Shown here: in pieces, positions 1-7,728 of the stretch
Layout of the letters: each line of letters begins with the position of its first letter
How positions within the stretch are numbered: position 1 is the stretch's first letter
From: Nitriliruptorales bacterium
GTDB taxonomy: Bacteria; Actinomycetota; Nitriliruptoria; Euzebyales; Egibacteraceae
Assembly (NCBI GenBank): GCA_007133145.1
Contig: SLNF01000334.1
Span: 1-24,597, forward strand
Direction: 5' to 3'
Length of the DNA: 24,597 nt
Made by a program: the position numbers and the translations under genes
Notes under the pieces: model-generated
The model's database searches: none
Told to the model about the DNA's origin: nothing
Seen by the model: the letters and a program-made list of their open reading frames with translations, nothing else

Positions 1-2
1 AC

Positions 3-1229
3 GCGCGGATCATCTTCGTCGACACCGAGGTGTCGAACTGGACGTGGGACCCGGTGGCGGGCGCCTACTACTGGCACCGCTTCTTCAGCCACCAGCCCGA
101 CCTCAACTTCGACAGCCCCGAGGTCCAGGAGGCGATGCTCGACGTCGTGCGCTTCTGGCTCGACCTCGGCCTCGACGGCTTCCGCCTCGACGCCGTGCCC
201 TACCTCTTCGAGCGGGAGGGCACCGACTGCGAGAACCTCCCCGAGACCCACGCCTACCTCAAGCGTGTGCGCCGCGTCGTCGACGCCGAGTTCGAGGACA
301 AGGTCCTCCTCGCCGAGGCCAACCAGTGGCCCGAGGACGTCGTCGACTACTTCGGGGACGGCGACGAGTGCCACATGGCCTTCCACTTCCCCGTCATGCC
401 GAGGATGTTCATGGCCGTGCGGCGCGAGGAGGCACGACCCATCGTCGAGATCATGGAGACGACCCCGCCGATCCCCGAGGGCTGTCAGTGGGGGGTGTTC
501 CTGCGCAACCACGACGAGCTCACGCTCGAGATGGTCACCGACGAGGAACGCGACTACATGTACCGGGAGTACGCGACCGACCCCCGGATGAAGATGAACG
601 TCGGCATCCGGCGGCGTCTCGCCCCCCTGCTCGACAACTCCTCGCGCAAGATCGAGCTCTTCCACGCCCTGCTCATGAGCCTGCCGGGCTCGCCCGTGAT
701 GTACTACGGGGACGAGATCGGGATGGGCGACAACATCTTCCTGGGCGACCGTGACGGGGTGCGCACCCCGATGCAGTGGACCGCCGACCGCAACGGCGGC
801 TTCAGCCGGGCGGAGTTCGCCGAGCTCTACCTCCCGCCGATCCTCGACTCGGTCTACGGCTACCCCGCCCTCAACGTCGAGGCCCAGCAGAAGCACCCAA
901 GCTCGCTCCTGCACTGGGTGCGCCAGATCATCCACATCCGCAAGGCGTACCCGGTCTTCGGCACCGGGTCCTTCCGCGCGCTGCGCCCCTCCAACGGCAA
1001 GGTCCTCGCCTTCATCCGCGAGGACGACGCGCAGAGCGTCCTCGTCGTCGCCAACCTCGCCGCGACCGCCCAACCCGTCGAGCTCGACCTCAGCACCTAC
1101 GACGGCCGCACGCCGATCGAACTCCTCGGCGGCACCTACTTCCCCGACATCGGCGAATTGCCCTACCTGCTCACCCTCGGGCCGCATGGCTTCTACTGGT
1201 TCGACCTCGCCGAGGTGGGCAGCCGATGA
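3..1229 (+). CDS. treS: Trehalose synthase (maltose alpha-D-glucosyltransferase), 5'-truncated by the window edge
   Basis: This GH13 enzyme isomerises trehalose and maltose in the cytoplasm and so feeds maltose to the maltokinase encoded next. The frame is open to the left edge; 408 codons are visible, and since the family is usually about 550-600 residues, roughly 150-190 N-terminal residues lie outside. The GTG at 30 is not the start, because family-like sequence (ARIIF..TE.SNWTWDP) runs through it. The catalytic nucleophile Asp is in DGFRLDAVPYL (codon 189-191), the acid/base Glu in LLAEANQWP (about 315), and the third acidic residue in FLRNHDE (about 513). The C-terminal part is the usual beta-sandwich ending in GFYWFDLAE. 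Its stop overlaps the maltokinase ATG (ATGA), so the genes are probably translationally coupled. Some actinobacteria fuse these two proteins; here they are separate. Confidence 0.95.
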   Translation, partial: ARIIFVDTEVSNWTWDPVAGAYYWHRFFSHQPDLNFDSPEVQEAMLDVVRFWLDLGLDGFRLDAVPYLFEREGTDCENLPETHAYLKRVRRVVDAEFEDKVLLAEANQWPEDVVDYFGDGDECHMAFHFPVMPRMFMAVRREEARPIVEIMETTPPIPEGCQWGVFLRNHDELTLEMVTDEERDYMYREYATDPRMKMNVGIRRRLAPLLDNSSRKIELFHALLMSLPGSPVMYYGDEIGMGDNIFLGDRDGVRTPMQWTADRNGGFSRAEFAELYLPPILDSVYGYPALNVEAQQKHPSSLLHWVRQIIHIRKAYPVFGTGSFRALRPSNGKVLAFIREDDAQSVLVVANLAATAQPVELDLSTYDGRTPIELLGGTYFPDIGELPYLLTLGPHGFYWFDLAEVGSR

Positions 1230-2614
1230 GCACACGAGCCGAGGACCGCGCGCTCGCGGCGGCGCTGCGCGGCTGGATGCCCCTCCAGCGCTGGTTCCAG
1301 GGCAAGGCCCGCGACCTCGCCGGCGTCGGCATCGTCGACGAGGCCGCGCTCGCCGCAGAGGGACGGCAGGTGCGCCTCCTCGTCGTCGAGGTCGCCTACG
1401 AGGAGGGTGCCTCCGAGCGCTACCTCGTCCCGCTCGTCGCCGACGACGACGGCCTGCTGGCCGTCGAGCAGCAGCACTTCTCCGACGGGCTGGCCCACCC
1501 CGAGGTCGTGCGGACCCTCGCCGCGGCCACGACCTCCGCCACGGCGACGCCCACGGCGGGCGGCGGACGGCTGCGCGGCCGGCCGGTCACCGGCCGGGCG
1601 CCGTCGGCGCAGGCGTCGGTGCGCGGGCTCGGCGTCGAGCAGACCAACAGCTCAGCCGTCCTCGACGACGCCTGGATCCTCAAGGTGCTGCGCCGCCTCG
1701 AGGCCGGCGCGCACCCCGACGTCGAGCTCACCGCGGTGCTCACCGGCGCCGGCTTCGCCCACGTGCCCGCCCAGCACGGCTCCCTCGTGCTCGAAGGCCC
1801 CAACGGCTCGGAGACCGCGCTGGCGGTCCTGTCGGACTTCCACGCCGGGGCCGAGGAGGGCTGGGCGCTCGCGACCGCGGCAACGACCGCGATCGGCCAG
1901 GGCCGCGGGGACCGCACCGACGACCTCGCCGACGACCTCGAGCGCCTCGGCGGCGTCGTCGCCGCGCTGCACACGACGCTCGCGGCGAGCCTTGGACGCG
2001 CCGAGGCGGGCGCCGCCGAGACCACCGCCTGGGCGCAGGGGATGCGCGCCCAGGCCGAGCACGTGCTCGACCTTGCCGCCCGGCGCGGCGGGCCGGCCAC
2101 CGCGCCGGTCCTCGACGCCGCCGGGGAGATCGCCGCGGCCTTCGACGAGGTCGCCGCGCTCGAGGAGGCGGGTCCGCTGACCCGCATCCACGGCGACCTC
2201 CACCTCGGGCAGGTGCTGCGCACCCCCGAGGGCTCATGGCAGCTCCTCGATTTCGAGGGCGAGCCCTCCCGCCCGTTGGCCCAGCGTCGCGCAGCGGACT
2301 CGCCCCTGCGCGACGTCGCCGGGATGGTGCGGTCCTTCGACTACGCCGCGGCCGCGCCCACCGGCGGAGCCCCACCCGCCCCCGCCGTCGAGGCGTGGCG
2401 CGAGCAGGCCCGCCGGCACTTCCTCGACGGCTACGCCGCGGGCGCAGGCGACCTGCTGCCCCCGCAGCCCACAGCCTCCACGCTCCTCGCCGCGCTGGAG
2501 CTCGACAAGGCCATCTACGAGCTCGGCTACGAGCTCTCCAACCGACCGGGATGGGCGCCGATCCCCGCAGGGGGCATCCTGCGGGTGCTCGACGCGAGAG
2601 GAGACCACTCATGA
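1226..2614 (+). CDS. mak: Maltokinase (ATP:maltose 1-phosphotransferase)
   Basis: This 462-residue enzyme phosphorylates maltose to maltose 1-phosphate, the donor used by GlgE to extend alpha-1,4-glucan. The N-terminal cap has the family motif RWFQGKAR (residues 22-29). The nucleotide-side segment is QTNSSAVLDDAWILKVLRR (139-157). The aminoglycoside-phosphotransferase-like core has the catalytic loop HGDLHLGQ (322-329) and the metal-binding DFEGEP (342-347). ATG 1226 was chosen because it overlaps the treS stop as ATGA, has GAGGTGGG 6 nt upstream, and gives the usual family N-terminus. An open frame continues upstream to 776 but lies entirely inside treS and is not homologous. The 3' end overlaps the glgB start in another ATGA. 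Pep2 is an older name. Identity is near certain from motifs and context. Confidence 0.95.
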   Translation: MSTRAEDRALAAALRGWMPLQRWFQGKARDLAGVGIVDEAALAAEGRQVRLLVVEVAYEEGASERYLVPLVADDDGLLAVEQQHFSDGLAHPEVVRTLAAATTSATATPTAGGGRLRGRPVTGRAPSAQASVRGLGVEQTNSSAVLDDAWILKVLRRLEAGAHPDVELTAVLTGAGFAHVPAQHGSLVLEGPNGSETALAVLSDFHAGAEEGWALATAATTAIGQGRGDRTDDLADDLERLGGVVAALHTTLAASLGRAEAGAAETTAWAQGMRAQAEHVLDLAARRGGPATAPVLDAAGEIAAAFDEVAALEEAGPLTRIHGDLHLGQVLRTPEGSWQLLDFEGEPSRPLAQRRAADSPLRDVAGMVRSFDYAAAAPTGGAPPAPAVEAWREQARRHFLDGYAAGAGDLLPPQPTASTLLAALELDKAIYELGYELSNRPGWAPIPAGGILRVLDARGDHS

Positions 2615-4791
2615 GCGACTGGCAAGCCAGCACGACCGAGGCTGAGCGCCTCGCCGCCGGCACGCACACCGACCCGCACAAGGTCCTCGGCGCGCACCAG
2701 ATCGCGGACGGCGCGGTCGTGCGCACCCGCCGCCCCGACGCGAGCTCGGTGCACGTGCGCTTCACCGACGGCACGCGCGTGGCCGCGACGCGCACCCACG
2801 AGGACGGTCTCTTCGAGGCGCGGCTCGACAGGATGCCGTCGCCGCTCGACTACCACCTCGAGGTCACCTACCCCAACGGCGACACCTACCACCTGCGGGA
2901 CCCCTATGCCTTCTGGCCGACGCTCGGCGACGTCGACCTCCACCTCGCCGGCGAGGGTCGCCACGAGGAGCTGTGGCGCCGCCTCGGCGCGCACGTCGTC
3001 GAGGTCGACGGGCAGGAGGGCACCTCCTTCGCGGTGTGGGCGCCCAACGCCCAGGGGGTTCGCGTCGTCGGGGACTTCAACTCCTGGGACGGCCGGCTGC
3101 ACCCGATGCGCAGCCTCGGCTCCTCCGGGGTCTGGGAGCTCTTCCTGCCCGAGATCGGCCCCGGGGCGCGCTACAAGTACGAGATCGTCACGCTGCAGGG
3201 GCACCTCCAGCTGCGCGCCGACCCCTACGCGCAGGCCACCGAGGTGCCGCCGGCCACCGCGAGCGTCGTCTACCAGCCCTCCTACGAGTGGGGCGACGAC
3301 GCCTGGATGACCGAGCGCGCCGAGCGGACCCACGTGCGCGAGCCGCTGTCGGTCTACGAGGTCCACCTCGGCTCCTGGAAGCGGGCCGACGGCGGACCGC
3401 TGTCCTACCGCGACCTCGCCCACCAGCTCGCCGAGCACGTCACGAGCCTCGGCTTCACCCACGTCGAGTTCATGCCGCTCGCCGAGCATCCCTTCGGCGG
3501 CTCGTGGGGCTACCAGGTCACGGGGCACTTCGCGCCGACCGCTCGCCACGGTGAGCCCGACGACTTCCGCTACCTCGTCGACCACCTCCACCAGCACGGC
3601 ATCGGCGTGATCGTCGACTGGGTGCCGGCGCACTTCCCCAAGGACGAGTTCGCGCTCGCCCGCTTCGACGGCACCGCGCTCTACGAGCACGAGGACCCCC
3701 GCAAGGGCGAGCACCCCGACTGGGGTACGCTCGTCTTCAACTTCGGGCGCAACGAGGTGCGCAACTTCCTGCTCGCCTCCGCGCTGTACTGGGTGGAGGA
3801 GCTCCACGTCGACGGCCTGCGCGTCGACGCCGTCGCCTCGATGCTCTACCTCGACTACTCCCGCGAGGACGGCGAGTGGGTGCCCAACGAGTACGGGGGC
3901 AACGAGAACCTCGAGGCCATCGAGTTCCTCAAGCAGGTCAACGCCATCGTCTACGGCCGCAACCCCGGCGTCGTCACGATCGCCGAGGAGTCCACCGCCT
4001 GGCCGGGGGTGAGCCGTCCCGCGCATCTCGGGGGGCTCGGCTTCGGCTTCAAGTGGAACATGGGCTGGATGCACGACACGTTGAGCTACATCGCCCGCGA
4101 CCCGATCTACCGGCGCTTCCACCACCACGAGCTCACCTTCGGGTTGCTCTACGCCTGGAGCGAGAACTACGTGCTGCCGCTGTCACACGATGAGGTCGTC
4201 CACGGCAAGCGCAGCCTCCTCGACAAGATGCCGGGCGACCGCTGGCAGAAGTTCGCGAACCTCCGGGCCCTCTACGGCTACATGTGGGCCCACCCCGGCA
4301 AGCAGCTGCTCTTCATGGGCCAGGAGTTCGGCCAGTGGCGCGAGTGGTCCGAGGAGCGCTCGCTGGACTGGCACCTCCTCGACGAGGACGACCACGCCGG
4401 GCTCATGCGGCTCGTCGGCGACCTCAACCGCATGTACCGCGAGACCCCGGCGCTCTACGAGCGCGACGTCGATCCGGGCGGGTTCACCTGGATCGACGCG
4501 AACAACGCCGACGAGAACCTCGTGGCCTTCATCCGCTGGTCGGCCGACGACGAGCCCCTCGTGTGCGTGACGAGCTTCTCGCCGGTGCCCCGGGAGTTCC
4601 ACCGCATCGGCATGCCCCACGCCGGACCGTGGCGCGAGGTGCTCAACACCGACGCAGAGCTCTACACGGGCACGAACAAGGGCAACCTCGGCCGCATCGA
4701 GGCGACCGAGGAGAGCTGGCACGGTCAGCCCGCCTCGGCGACGATCGTCGTCCCGCCGCTCGGCACGGTCTGGCTCGCGCCGGAGCGCTGA
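2611..4791 (+). CDS. glgB: 1,4-alpha-glucan branching enzyme
   Basis: This 726-residue GH13 enzyme introduces alpha-1,6 branches into the linear glucan made by GlgE or GlgA. An N1 domain (about 1-105, with DPHKVLGAH) is followed by a CBM48 domain (about 120-225, with FAVWAPNAQGVRVVGDFNSWD), the catalytic barrel (about 245-620) and a C-terminal beta domain. Catalytic residues visible are Asp406 in DGLRVDAVASM, Glu459 in IAEEST, and Asp527 in LSHDEVVHGK. The length matches the family. ATG 2611 overlaps the maltokinase stop and has AGAGGAG 7 nt upstream. The reading frame is open back to 751, but that part lies in the other two genes and is low-complexity Ser/Arg/Pro. The gene meets the convergent FAD reductase after only 4 bp. 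Confidence 0.97.
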   Translation: MSDWQASTTEAERLAAGTHTDPHKVLGAHQIADGAVVRTRRPDASSVHVRFTDGTRVAATRTHEDGLFEARLDRMPSPLDYHLEVTYPNGDTYHLRDPYAFWPTLGDVDLHLAGEGRHEELWRRLGAHVVEVDGQEGTSFAVWAPNAQGVRVVGDFNSWDGRLHPMRSLGSSGVWELFLPEIGPGARYKYEIVTLQGHLQLRADPYAQATEVPPATASVVYQPSYEWGDDAWMTERAERTHVREPLSVYEVHLGSWKRADGGPLSYRDLAHQLAEHVTSLGFTHVEFMPLAEHPFGGSWGYQVTGHFAPTARHGEPDDFRYLVDHLHQHGIGVIVDWVPAHFPKDEFALARFDGTALYEHEDPRKGEHPDWGTLVFNFGRNEVRNFLLASALYWVEELHVDGLRVDAVASMLYLDYSREDGEWVPNEYGGNENLEAIEFLKQVNAIVYGRNPGVVTIAEESTAWPGVSRPAHLGGLGFGFKWNMGWMHDTLSYIARDPIYRRFHHHELTFGLLYAWSENYVLPLSHDEVVHGKRSLLDKMPGDRWQKFANLRALYGYMWAHPGKQLLFMGQEFGQWREWSEERSLDWHLLDEDDHAGLMRLVGDLNRMYRETPALYERDVDPGGFTWIDANNADENLVAFIRWSADDEPLVCVTSFSPVPREFHRIGMPHAGPWREVLNTDAELYTGTNKGNLGRIEATEESWHGQPASATIVVPPLGTVWLAPER

Positions 4792-4795
4792 GCAC

Positions 4796-5938
4796 TCACG
4801 CCGGGGCCGTGGCCCGCCACCGCCCACCGAGGAGCTCGCGGGCGGTGGCTGCGGCGAGCCGCGGCGTGAGCGCTCCCGCACCGATCGCGAGATCCACGAC
4901 GTCGTCGAAGGCCCGCTGGCGTCGTGCCGCCGCGGCGATCCCGGCTTCGGCGACCGCGGGGACCTCGAGGACGCGGCTCAGCAGCGCGGTGTGCCAGAGG
5001 TGCCGGCCGAGCAGCCGGCGGAGCGCGGCTGCGTAGCACGCTGCGGGGCGGGGTTCGAGCGCGGCGGCGCCGGCGAGCGCCCCGCTGGCCACCGCGTAGT
5101 AGATGCCCTCCCCCGAGAGCGGGTTGACCAGCCCGGCGGCGTCCCCGGCGAGCAGGACCCGGCCTTCGGCCGGCGCAGGTCGGCCGGTCGACAACGGCAG
5201 GAGATGCCCCCGTGCCGTCCCCGGGTCGAACCCGGTCGGCCCCACCGCGGCCTCGAGACGGCCGAGCAGGCCGTCCCGGCCGACGCTGAGGCGGTCGGCC
5301 CGCGCGCCGTAGCCAACGTTGACGCGGCCGTCGCCGATGGGGAAGGACCACGCGTAGCTCGGGCGGTCCGCCTCGACGAAGGCGACGTCCTGGCACGGCG
5401 GACCAGCGGGCGCGGGAGCGTAGGCGCGCACGGCCACGGCAAGGTCACGGCCGGTGTGGGGCCGTGCGCCGACAGCGCGGGCCACCGCCGAGTGCGCGCC
5501 GTCGGCGCCGATCACGACGCGGGCGGCGAGGCGCCCGTCGAGGACGACCCGGTCGGCCTCGACAGCGACGTGCCGCACCCTCCAGCGCCACAGCTCCGCC
5601 CCGGCGCGCTGTGCGGCGGCGACGAGCCGTGCGTCGAACACCGCCCTCGGCACGACGTAGTCCGGCCGCGCGAGGGTCCGCAGCGCCACCCTCCCGCCGG
5701 CGCTGCGCACGCGCAGCCGACTCACCGGCCGGTAGCCGGCGAGGGCGTCGGCGGCCCCGAGCGCGCGCAGGACGTCGACGGCGTGCGGGGCGATCCCGTC
5801 GCCGCAGACCTTGTCGCGCGGGAAGGCCGCGCGGTCGAGGAGGGCCACGCCCGCCGAGGGATCGGCCCGACGCGCGGCCAGCGCCGCGGCGGCCCCGGCG
5901 GGCCCGGCACCGACGATCGCGACGTCGACGCTGTCCAT
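4796..5938 (-). CDS. FAD-dependent geranylgeranyl reductase family oxidoreductase (possible menaquinone reductase)
   Basis: This 380-residue flavoprotein probably reduces isoprenoid double bonds, as in menaquinone side chains or polyprenyl/archaeal-type lipids; the substrate cannot be read from sequence. The N-terminal Rossmann motif is VAIVGAGPAG (6-15). The family signature KVCGDG is at 43-48, GADGAHS at 144-150, and the second FAD motif GDAAGLVNPLSGEGIYYA at 265-282. These are the GGR/MenJ-type motifs of the p-hydroxybenzoate hydroxylase superfamily. ATG 5938 puts the FAD motif at the usual distance. An open frame continues to 6019, but that would add a low-complexity extension overlapping proS. 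No clear ribosome site precedes the ATG. The gene begins 28 bp after the proS stop and is probably cotranscribed with it; no functional link to proS is evident. Confidence 0.87.
   Translation of the reverse strand: MDSVDVAIVGAGPAGAAAALAARRADPSAGVALLDRAAFPRDKVCGDGIAPHAVDVLRALGAADALAGYRPVSRLRVRSAGGRVALRTLARPDYVVPRAVFDARLVAAAQRAGAELWRWRVRHVAVEADRVVLDGRLAARVVIGADGAHSAVARAVGARPHTGRDLAVAVRAYAPAPAGPPCQDVAFVEADRPSYAWSFPIGDGRVNVGYGARADRLSVGRDGLLGRLEAAVGPTGFDPGTARGHLLPLSTGRPAPAEGRVLLAGDAAGLVNPLSGEGIYYAVASGALAGAAALEPRPAACYAAALRRLLGRHLWHTALLSRVLEVPAVAEAGIAAAARRQRAFDDVVDLAIGAGALTPRLAAATARELLGGRWRATAPA
4816..4849. terminator. Perfect 10-bp inverted repeat, possible terminator after glgB
   Basis: GCCACCGCCC (4816-4825) and GGGCGGTGGC (4840-4849) form a perfect 10-bp stem with a 14-nt loop, 25 nt past the glgB stop and inside the last codons of the opposing FAD reductase. 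There is no T tract, so it would be a GC-only hairpin of the kind proposed for actinobacteria. It could also be chance symmetry in GC-rich coding sequence (Gly-Gly-Arg-Trp-Arg codons). Confidence 0.35.
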
Positions 5939-5966
5939 CGCCGGCCGGCCGCGCCCCGCGGTGGGA

Positions 5967-7661
5967 CTAGCCTCGCCCGGACAGGGTCGCGACGACGTCG
6001 GCGAGGGGGATCTCGTCACGCTCGCCGGAGGCCCGGTCCTTGCGCTCGGCCACCCCGCGCGCCAGCCCCTTGCCGCCGATGACGAGCTGGGTGGGGATGC
6101 CGAGGAGGTCGGCGTCGGCGAACTTCACGCCCGGGGACACGTCACGCTCGTCGTAGAGGACCTCGACGCCGGCGGCGACGAGTGCCTCGTGGAGCGCGTC
6201 GGCGCGCTCGGCGACCTCGGGGTTGCGCTTGGCCCCGAGGCTGAGCAGGTGCACCGCGTAGGGCGCGACCTCGGCGGGCCAGGCCAGCCCGTGCTCGTCG
6301 TGGTGGGACTCGGCGACGACGGCCATGAGCCGGCCGACGCCGATGCCGTAGCATCCCATCCACATGACCTGCTCGACGCCTTCCTCGTCGATGAACGTCG
6401 CGCCGGGCGCGCCGGCGGAGTAGACGGTGCCGAGCTGGAAGGTGTGGCCGGCTTCGACGGCCTGGACGATCTCGAGCGGTGCGCCGCAGCGGGGGCAGGG
6501 GTCGCCGTCGCTGGCCACGGCGATGCTGCGCCACTCATCGACCTCGAAGTCGCGCCCGAGCGTCGCGCCGGTCACGTGGTGCTCGAAGCGGTTCGCCCCG
6601 GTGACCCACGGACCCCCCGAGCCGACGAGCGGGTCGGCGACGACCCGCACCCCCCGCTCACGCAGGCCCATCGGGCCGATGTAACCCTTGACGAGGCTCG
6701 GGTTGGCGTCGAAGTCGGCTGCCTCGAAGGCGCGCTGACCCCCCTCGAGGCGGGCCTCGCGGTCCCCTGGAACGAGCAGCACGACCGGACCGCCGTCCTC
6801 ATCGACCGCGGCGATGCACTTGAGCATCCCCGCGGCGGTCAGCCCGCGCTCGCCGAAATGCTCGACGACGGCGTCGATGCCCGGGGCGTCGGGCGTGTGG
6901 TGCTCGACGAGATCCTCACCGGGGGCGTCGGCGGCAGCGGGCGGTGCGCCCGTCTCGGCGGCCTCGAGGTTCGCGGCGTAGTCGCAGGCGGTGCACGAGG
7001 CGAAGCGGTCCTCGCCGATGGGGCTCGGGACCATGAACTCGTGGTTGACGTCACCGCCGATCGCGCCGGACAGCGCCTCGACCGCGGTGTACGGCAGCCC
7101 GCAGCGGTCGAAGATCCGGCAGTAGGCGTCGTAGAAGGCCCGGTAGGTCGCGCGCATCCCCTCGGCGCTGGCGTCGAAGGAATAGGCATCCTTCATGATG
7201 AACTCGCGCGTGCGCAGCAGGCCGAAGCGCGGGCGCGCCTCGTCGCGGAACTTCGTCTGGATCTGGTAGACCGAGCGTGGAAGCTCGCGGTAGCTCGACA
7301 CCTGCTCGTCGACGAGCGCGGTGACGACCTCCTCGTGGGTCGGCCCGAGGACGAAGTCCCCACCGCGAGCGGTCACCCGCATCAGCACCTCGTCCATCGA
7401 GGCGTCGCGACCGGAGGCCCGCCAGACCTCCCGGGGGTGCAGCGCCGGCAGGAGGAGCTCCTCGGCCCCGATGCGCGCGTGCTCCTCGCGGATGATCTCC
7501 TCGATCCGCCGCAGCACCCGGAAGCCCAGCGGAGGGTAGGCGTAGACGCCCGAGGCGACACGGCGCAGGAAACCCGCACGGGCAAGCAACTGGTGGCTGA
7601 CCGCCTCGGCGTCGCCGGGCGGTTCGCGGAGCGTCTGCAGGAGCATCGTCGTGGCGCGCAT
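5967..7661 (-). CDS. proS: Prolyl-tRNA synthetase, bacterial type with editing insertion
   Basis: This 564-residue class II aminoacyl-tRNA synthetase charges tRNA-Pro. Its start matches the bacterial type (…LLQTLREPPGDAEAVSH, loading through RRVASGVYAYPPLG). Motif 2 is around FRDEARPRFGLLRTREFIMKDAYSF (138-162, read in two parts: FRDEARPRFG and LRTREFIMKD). An INS/YbaK-like editing insertion spans about 230-385. Motif 3 is GCYGIGVGRLMA (437-448), and a C-terminal anticodon-binding domain begins near 465. Two Cys-x2-Cys pairs flank the insertion (223/226 and 389/392). ATG 7661 agrees with the family N-terminus. A TAGGCT -10-like hexamer ends 8 nt before it and there is no Shine-Dalgarno, so the mRNA may be leaderless. 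The gene is divergent from treZ and upstream of the FAD reductase. Confidence 0.97.
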   Translation of the reverse strand: MRATTMLLQTLREPPGDAEAVSHQLLARAGFLRRVASGVYAYPPLGFRVLRRIEEIIREEHARIGAEELLLPALHPREVWRASGRDASMDEVLMRVTARGGDFVLGPTHEEVVTALVDEQVSSYRELPRSVYQIQTKFRDEARPRFGLLRTREFIMKDAYSFDASAEGMRATYRAFYDAYCRIFDRCGLPYTAVEALSGAIGGDVNHEFMVPSPIGEDRFASCTACDYAANLEAAETGAPPAAADAPGEDLVEHHTPDAPGIDAVVEHFGERGLTAAGMLKCIAAVDEDGGPVVLLVPGDREARLEGGQRAFEAADFDANPSLVKGYIGPMGLRERGVRVVADPLVGSGGPWVTGANRFEHHVTGATLGRDFEVDEWRSIAVASDGDPCPRCGAPLEIVQAVEAGHTFQLGTVYSAGAPGATFIDEEGVEQVMWMGCYGIGVGRLMAVVAESHHDEHGLAWPAEVAPYAVHLLSLGAKRNPEVAERADALHEALVAAGVEVLYDERDVSPGVKFADADLLGIPTQLVIGGKGLARGVAERKDRASGERDEIPLADVVATLSGRG

Positions 7662-7669
7662 GACGCGGC

Positions 7670-7675
7670 AGCCTA
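7670..7675 (-). promoter_or_regulatory. Candidate -10 element (TAGGCT) for proS
   Basis: TAGGCT on the minus strand ends 8 nt before the proS ATG at 7661. That spacing would place the transcription start at or within a base or two of the ATG, giving a leaderless mRNA. This fits the lack of a ribosome site. No good -35 was identified, so the call rests on hexamer, position and architecture. Confidence 0.4.
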
Positions 7676-7689
7676 GCGCGTCGAAGGGT

Positions 7690-7695
7690 TAGGCT
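7690..7695 (+). promoter_or_regulatory. Candidate -10 element (TAGGCT) for treZ
   Basis: TAGGCT on the plus strand matches the TAnnnT type of -10 and would give a start near 7702, about 27 nt before the proposed AUC start of treZ. The same bases contain the in-frame TAG (7690-7692) that closes the treZ frame upstream. No convincing -35 lies 16-18 bp upstream, and the region is only 67 bp between divergent genes. Confidence 0.3.
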
Positions 7696-7716
7696 TGGCC
7701 CGCTGCGACCACCCGA

Positions 7717-7723
7717 GGAGGGG
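7717..7723 (+). promoter_or_regulatory. Shine-Dalgarno sequence that selects an AUC start for treZ
   Basis: GGAGGGG lies 5 nt before ATC 7729. It is the only strong ribosome site between the in-frame stop at 7690 and the first standard start codon in frame (GTG 7873), and it is correctly placed for a protein that includes the full N-terminal domain. Confidence 0.6.
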
Positions 7724-7728
7724 CGACC

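Noticed and set aside
30..32. GTG at 30 as the start of treS
   Set aside because: Family-conserved sequence continues upstream to the window edge and a start here would lose the first part of the catalytic barrel.
751..2610. In-frame upstream extension of glgB to 751
   Set aside because: This part is Ser/Arg/Pro low-complexity sequence lying inside treS and the maltokinase gene; the GlgB N-terminus begins at 2611.
5811..7676. A 621-codon plus-strand open frame opposite proS
   Set aside because: It mirrors proS codons (Val/Asp/Gly-rich) and has no recognisable motif; ProRS motifs are intact on the minus strand.
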